DNA of 64,000 bases from Endoryza foliicola. GTDB taxonomy: Bacteria > Bacteroidota > Bacteroidia > Chitinophagales > Chitinophagaceae. Every line of letters starts with the position of its first letter. Positions within the stretch are counted from its first letter, which is position 1. The DNA is taken from contig OZ245715.1 of the NCBI GenBank assembly GCA_965226965.1, forward strand, positions 248,001 to 312,000. Reading direction: 5' to 3'. Shown piece by piece: positions 60,808-64,000 of the stretch. A program made the translations under genes and the position numbers. Below the pieces are notes generated by a model. It ran no database searches and was not told the DNA's origin. It worked only from the letters and a program-made list of their open reading frames with translations.

Positions 60808-60838
60808 CAAAACTAAATCGTAATGTGCAGTCAAGCAA
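60808..60838 (-). promoter_or_regulatory. asd promoter
   Basis: On the minus strand TTG (60836-60838), 20 nt, then TAGTTTTG (60808-60815); a second TTG (60832-60834) gives 16-nt spacing. The predicted start is near 60803. Confidence 0.8.
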
Positions 60839-60843
60839 ATTTT

Positions 60844-60851
60844 TATTTTTG
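60844..60851 (+). promoter_or_regulatory. -7 box TATTTTTG for the lamin-tail-domain gene
   Basis: Matches TAnnTTTG, 11 nt before the ATG at 60863, divergent from and directly next to the asd promoter. No clear -33 TTG. Confidence 0.5.
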
Positions 60852-60862
60852 AATCCTAACAA

Positions 60863-62581
60863 ATGTTCATGAAAAACCAACTTGTGGCGCTTTTACTATG
60901 CGCCTTACTGAGCCATGAAAGCCGGTGCCAGCAGGCATTTCACCACAGCTTATTCATTTCCGAAATTTTTGCCGATCCGAGTCCGGCAGTAGCACTGCCA
61001 CCCTATGAATTTGTAGAATGGTACAATTCCGGTAACGATAGTATCGACTTATTCAAATGGAAACTCACCGATGGGAGTACTACCGGCATCATATCTACTC
61101 ATTATAAATTAGGCCCCAAGAGTTATGTTATTCTTTGTAGCAATTCAGCCTTAGGTTCGTATTCTGCACTGGCACCAACAGTAGCTTTGAGCTCATTTCC
61201 TTCTTTGAACAATGAGGGAGATACGCTAACCATTCTCTCCCCTACCAATCAAACCGTATTCAGTGTTGCGTATACAGATGACTGGTACTTGAATGATTTC
61301 AAAAAAGCAGGGGGTTGGAGTCTAGAACTTATCGATCTTCTCAGGCCCTGTTCCGGATCTGTAAATTGGAAAGCATCCACATTTGCAATAGGCGGAACAC
61401 CCGGAAAGCCAAATAGCGTTAAAGGCCAAAATGAAACAAAAACAGCTATCCGTATTAACAACGCGAGAGCAATAAACGGAAGAACGGTGGTGGTAGACTT
61501 TAATCAAACCATCGACAGTGCAGCTTTTCTTACTATACCAATCACGATCCAAGGATATTCCGGGAACATTCTGAAGCGTGAACTGGTGCCACCTTTGTTT
61601 CAACAAGCGAGGTTAGGTATCAACAGTGATCTTGATAGTGTAATAGTTTACAATCTTACTATAGAGAAAATTTCAAATTGTTATGGGGAAGTGGGCACTA
61701 AACAAGAAGCTAAGTGTGGAATGGCACTAGCTCCTAAACCGGGTGTTGTACTGATCAATGAATTGCTCTTCGATCCGCCACCGGAAGGTGCTGACTATAT
61801 CGAATGCTATCATGCGGGAACAAACGCAGTGAACCTAAAAGAATTGGTGATCAGTCAACGCTCCGAATCGGGCATCTTCAGCAATTCTTATCCATTAACG
61901 GAACGGTCCTTTTTCTTGTACCCTGGCGAAAGAATAGTGTTCTCTGAAAAACCGGAATGGGTGAGAAGCCATTATCCGATGCAAGATTCATTGCACCTAT
62001 TTAAAATAGCTCAATTGCCTTCTTTACCTGATGACAAGGGTTGGGTTGCATTGCGCTATCAGGCCAGCATTCTAATTGACGAGTTTCGCTATCATAAAGA
62101 CATGCATTACGGGCTTTTGAACAATCCGGAAGGGGTTGCATTGGAACGAATTTCGATCAAAAGCCCTACCGATAAAGCCTTTAATTGGACCTCTGCAGCT
62201 GCCAGTGTTGGATTTGGCACACCGGGCTTAGTGAATAGTGCTAGTACGACTGACAGCAGCAGAACTGAAAGCGGCATGATGAAGCTTTCGCCGGAATACA
62301 TAAGCCCGAACAACGATGGAAGAAACGATCGGCTCAGTATTCAATTTTCATTGAACAGACCCAACTGGCAAGTTACGATCAAACTTTATGATATTACGGG
62401 TAGGTTTATTCGAAAAGTTGTAGAACAATATACGCTTGGGCTTGAATCAGAGATTTTTTATAATGGAACTGATGAGCATAACATTCCCTTAAATTCAGGG
62501 CATTATGTTTTATTGGCGGAATTATTGAACACCGATGGTGAAACCAAGAGGGTAAAGAGAATGCTTACTGTTGTGAATTAA
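60863..62581 (+). CDS. Secreted lamin-tail-domain protein with gliding/T9SS-type C-terminus
   Basis: 572 residues; a second ATG two codons in (60869) is equally possible. A signal peptide (to about residue 22) is followed by a lamin-tail (LTD) domain (HSLFISEIFADPSPAV, YEFVEWYNSGNDSIDL) at ~28-180 and a second at ~295-450 (VVLINELLFDPPPEGADYIE). The C-terminus reads YISPNNDGRNDRLSIQF and VTIKLYDITGRFIRKVV, the FlgD-Ig/T9SS C-terminal type. It is probably exported by the type IX system to the cell surface. No enzymatic domain was seen. Confidence 0.82.
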   Translation: MFMKNQLVALLLCALLSHESRCQQAFHHSLFISEIFADPSPAVALPPYEFVEWYNSGNDSIDLFKWKLTDGSTTGIISTHYKLGPKSYVILCSNSALGSYSALAPTVALSSFPSLNNEGDTLTILSPTNQTVFSVAYTDDWYLNDFKKAGGWSLELIDLLRPCSGSVNWKASTFAIGGTPGKPNSVKGQNETKTAIRINNARAINGRTVVVDFNQTIDSAAFLTIPITIQGYSGNILKRELVPPLFQQARLGINSDLDSVIVYNLTIEKISNCYGEVGTKQEAKCGMALAPKPGVVLINELLFDPPPEGADYIECYHAGTNAVNLKELVISQRSESGIFSNSYPLTERSFFLYPGERIVFSEKPEWVRSHYPMQDSLHLFKIAQLPSLPDDKGWVALRYQASILIDEFRYHKDMHYGLLNNPEGVALERISIKSPTDKAFNWTSAAASVGFGTPGLVNSASTTDSSRTESGMMKLSPEYISPNNDGRNDRLSIQFSLNRPNWQVTIKLYDITGRFIRKVVEQYTLGLESEIFYNGTDEHNIPLNSGHYVLLAELLNTDGETKRVKRMLTVVN

Positions 62582-62808
62582 TTAGTGTTAAATTTCTTAA
62601 TAAAGTGAACGCATTGTGCTATTGGCTAATCTAGAAAAACTGATGGCATCAAAAAGCAAGACTACTTGCTCCTATATTTGCTCCGTTGCATACTTCTGAT
62701 ATATATAAAATGATTTCATTTTTTAAGTCCCATTTGTGAATCTCTGCAGAAAACGATGTCCGAAGCCATTTCGAGCAGCTTCGAAAGGCCGCAGGCCTTA
62801 AGAAGAAT

Positions 62809-63242
62809 GCGAGAAATCTGGGTCCTTTCACCCCATGCCCGTCATCCCGATCAAGCATTTTTGCAAAGCAAAAAAGCGCAGAGAGGGAACTGGGAATGGG
62901 TTTTGCAGAAAGAAGCCGATTTCGAAGCATTGGCGCTTCACGCCATTAAGTGCTAGGTAATTGAGTTGTTTAGTTTTTAAGTTACGTCACCATTGACTAA
63001 TGGCACTTATGTTCACGTAAGAATGCGCAAAAGAATAAATTTAAACCGGTATCTTTTGCAATGCCCAAACTCAAAAACTAAACAACTCAAAAACTCACCA
63101 GCGAGTTTAGTGAAATAAATCTCTTTCAAAAGCTTCACCTCTCTGACAACAGGTTTTGAGGTCCCTCTCTCGCTGCAGCTGCTTCGCAGTCTTGCTCGTT
63201 CGGGATGACGGGGGATTATATTAAGCAACCCAGATTTCTCGC
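62809..63242. repeat. Nested inverted-repeat region (two diverged ~80-bp repeats plus inner arms)
   Basis: Outer arms: GCGAGAAATCTGGGT (62809-62823) with its complement at 63228-63242; GTCATCCCGA (62841-62850) with 63200-63209; AGAGAGGGA (62880-62888) with 63162-63170. Middle arms of 21 bp with one mismatch: 62963-62983 and 63068-63088. Innermost: GCAAAAGA (63027-63034) and TCTTTTGC (63052-63059). Outer arms are two copies of one repeat family in opposite orientation. The convergent genes on either side leave it untranscribed or as a giant hairpin. Confidence 0.8.
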
Positions 63243-63387
63243 TGCCGCTCGAAATAGACGCACTTTAAACGAATGACGCGGTTTTTTAGAGCCTTTGATT
63301 TCAATAGTACAATGCCCTCCAGTGAGGTTTTTTTGAATAAGAAAAATTAGCATTCGATTTGAATACACATGGAAAGTATAAAACAGA

Positions 63388-63410
63388 AGAGTCCCGCTTC
63401 GCGGGACTCT
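63388..63410 (-). terminator. Terminator of the PfkB-family gene
   Basis: AGAGTCCCGC-TTC-GCGGGACTCT (63388-63410), a perfect 10-bp stem; on the minus strand it is followed by TCTGTTTTA. Confidence 0.8.
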
Positions 63411-63440
63411 AATTATCTAATCAACAAACTATCAAATCAA

Positions 63441-64000
63441 CTAATTAATCACGATATCGAAATTTACCAAATCAACGAATTGTTGAATACGGGCATCGAT
63501 ATCGGCTTTGGTGATCTCGCGCAAACGTTCTGGTCCGAATTTTTCTACACAGAAAGAAGCCATTGCAGAACCTACAATGATAGCGCGTTTCATGTTTTCA
63601 AATGAAATATCATTTGTTTTAGCGATATGCCCCATGAAACCTCCTGCAAAAGTATCACCGGCACCGGTTGGATCGAACACCTCTTCCAAAGGAAGCGCAG
63701 GCGCAAAGAACACCTGATTTTCATGGAACAACAAAGCTCCATGCTCACCCTTCTTAATAATCAAATATTTCGGGCCCATGGCCATGATCTTCTTCGCAGC
63801 TTTCACGATAGAGAATTCACCACTTAATTGGCGTGCTTCACTATCGTTCACCATCAATACATCCACCATTTTCAACACTTCTTCTAACTGAGGCATGGCA
63901 ATTTCCATCCAAAAGTTCATCGTATCCATCACGATCAATTTCGGACGCACTTTCAATTGCTCAATTACTTGCTTTTGCAATTTTGGATCGAGGTTTCCCA
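63441..64000 (-). CDS. PfkB-family sugar/nucleoside kinase, C-terminal part (runs off the window)
   Basis: About 186 residues are visible; the frame is open to the window edge (GNLDPKLQKQ...), so the N-terminus lies beyond 64000. The ribokinase/adenosine-kinase C-terminal signature DPTGAGDTFAGGFMGHIA carries the anion hole and the catalytic Asp. LIVMDTMNFWMEIA and LMVNDSEARQLSGE are the usual strands before it. The substrate (ribose, adenosine, fructose-type) cannot be decided from this half. Confidence 0.9.
   Translation of the reverse strand, partial: GNLDPKLQKQVIEQLKVRPKLIVMDTMNFWMEIAMPQLEEVLKMVDVLMVNDSEARQLSGEFSIVKAAKKIMAMGPKYLIIKKGEHGALLFHENQVFFAPALPLEEVFDPTGAGDTFAGGFMGHIAKTNDISFENMKRAIIVGSAMASFCVEKFGPERLREITKADIDARIQQFVDLVNFDIVIN

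Larger units (their letters stand above)
62582..63440. other. 859-bp intergenic region with nested inverted repeats
   Basis: No credible gene; short ORFs here lie inside the repeats and have no recognisable domain. The centre is the inverted-repeat structure 62809-63242. A terminator lies at 63388-63410. The flanks (62582-62800 and 63243-63387) show nothing else. Confidence 0.7.

Noticed and set aside
62649..62956. Overlapping short ORFs on both strands
   Set aside because: They lie in the inverted-repeat element, overlap each other, and show no domain, signal peptide or promoter.

Overview
The window reads as chromosomal DNA of a Bacteroidota bacterium, probably close to Chitinophagaceae (the family level is inference). 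Direct signs are a SusC/SusD pair, an amylase with a type IX secretion (T9SS) C-terminal sorting domain, FG-GAP/ASPIC lipoproteins, a split metH, a 36-residue ribosomal protein THX, and many promoters of the Bacteroidota form TTG-N(16-20)-TAnnTTTG. No phage, insertion sequence, CRISPR array, rRNA or tRNA was recognised.

Layout. 0.3-6.6 kb (+): a pentose/uronate operon with mannonate dehydratase (uxuA), an exported Nif3-like protein and two GH51 arabinofuranosidases, then a TPR membrane protein. 6.7-12.4 kb (-): an SRPBCC protein, then a signalling operon of a sigma-54 response regulator, an H-NOX haem sensor and a hybrid PAS histidine kinase whose reading frame is broken. 12.6-24.5 kb: a UvrD-type helicase/nuclease, an Ig-like lipoprotein, recR, two-gene metH, an outer-membrane protein, a LOG protein and exonuclease III. 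25.1-37 kb: a DUF2339 membrane protein, DUF4286, HU, THX, pdxH, a coiled-coil protein, pyrH, a PLP enzyme, a 3-hydroxyisobutyrate-dehydrogenase-like enzyme, and the rplM-rpsI-rpsB-tsf operon. 37.2-55.3 kb: an HD protein, an SRPBCC/GyrI-like protein, and a glucan-type utilisation locus (susC-susD-two FG-GAP lipoproteins; divergent LacI regulator; GH13 amylase plus a Nudix-type regulator). 55.6-64 kb: ligA, a NUMOD4/HNH-HTH protein, DUF2461, asd, a lamin-tail-domain protein and a partial PfkB kinase.

The most interesting signal is upstream of asd. A canonical promoter drives a 14-codon ORF, MNTMKHIKRTKKRS, followed by an intrinsic terminator and an alternative antiterminator pairing. Nine of its 14 codons encode Met, Thr, Lys or Ile, all end products of the pathway that asd feeds. 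This is the architecture of a ribosome-mediated attenuator sensing the aspartate amino-acid family.

Other regulatory findings are a 17-bp palindrome shared, with one difference, by the susC and GH13 upstream regions; a separate LacI-type palindrome; apparently leaderless transcripts for recR and the helicase (the same TATCTTTG box exactly 4 nt before ATG); a possible structured metH leader; and a candidate structured RNA upstream of HU. Intergenic regions carry several repeat families: covarying 17-bp palindromes, a 37-bp ATCCT-rich repeat in three places, 18 perfect copies of a heptamer directly before a gene, and a nested inverted-repeat region near 63 kb.
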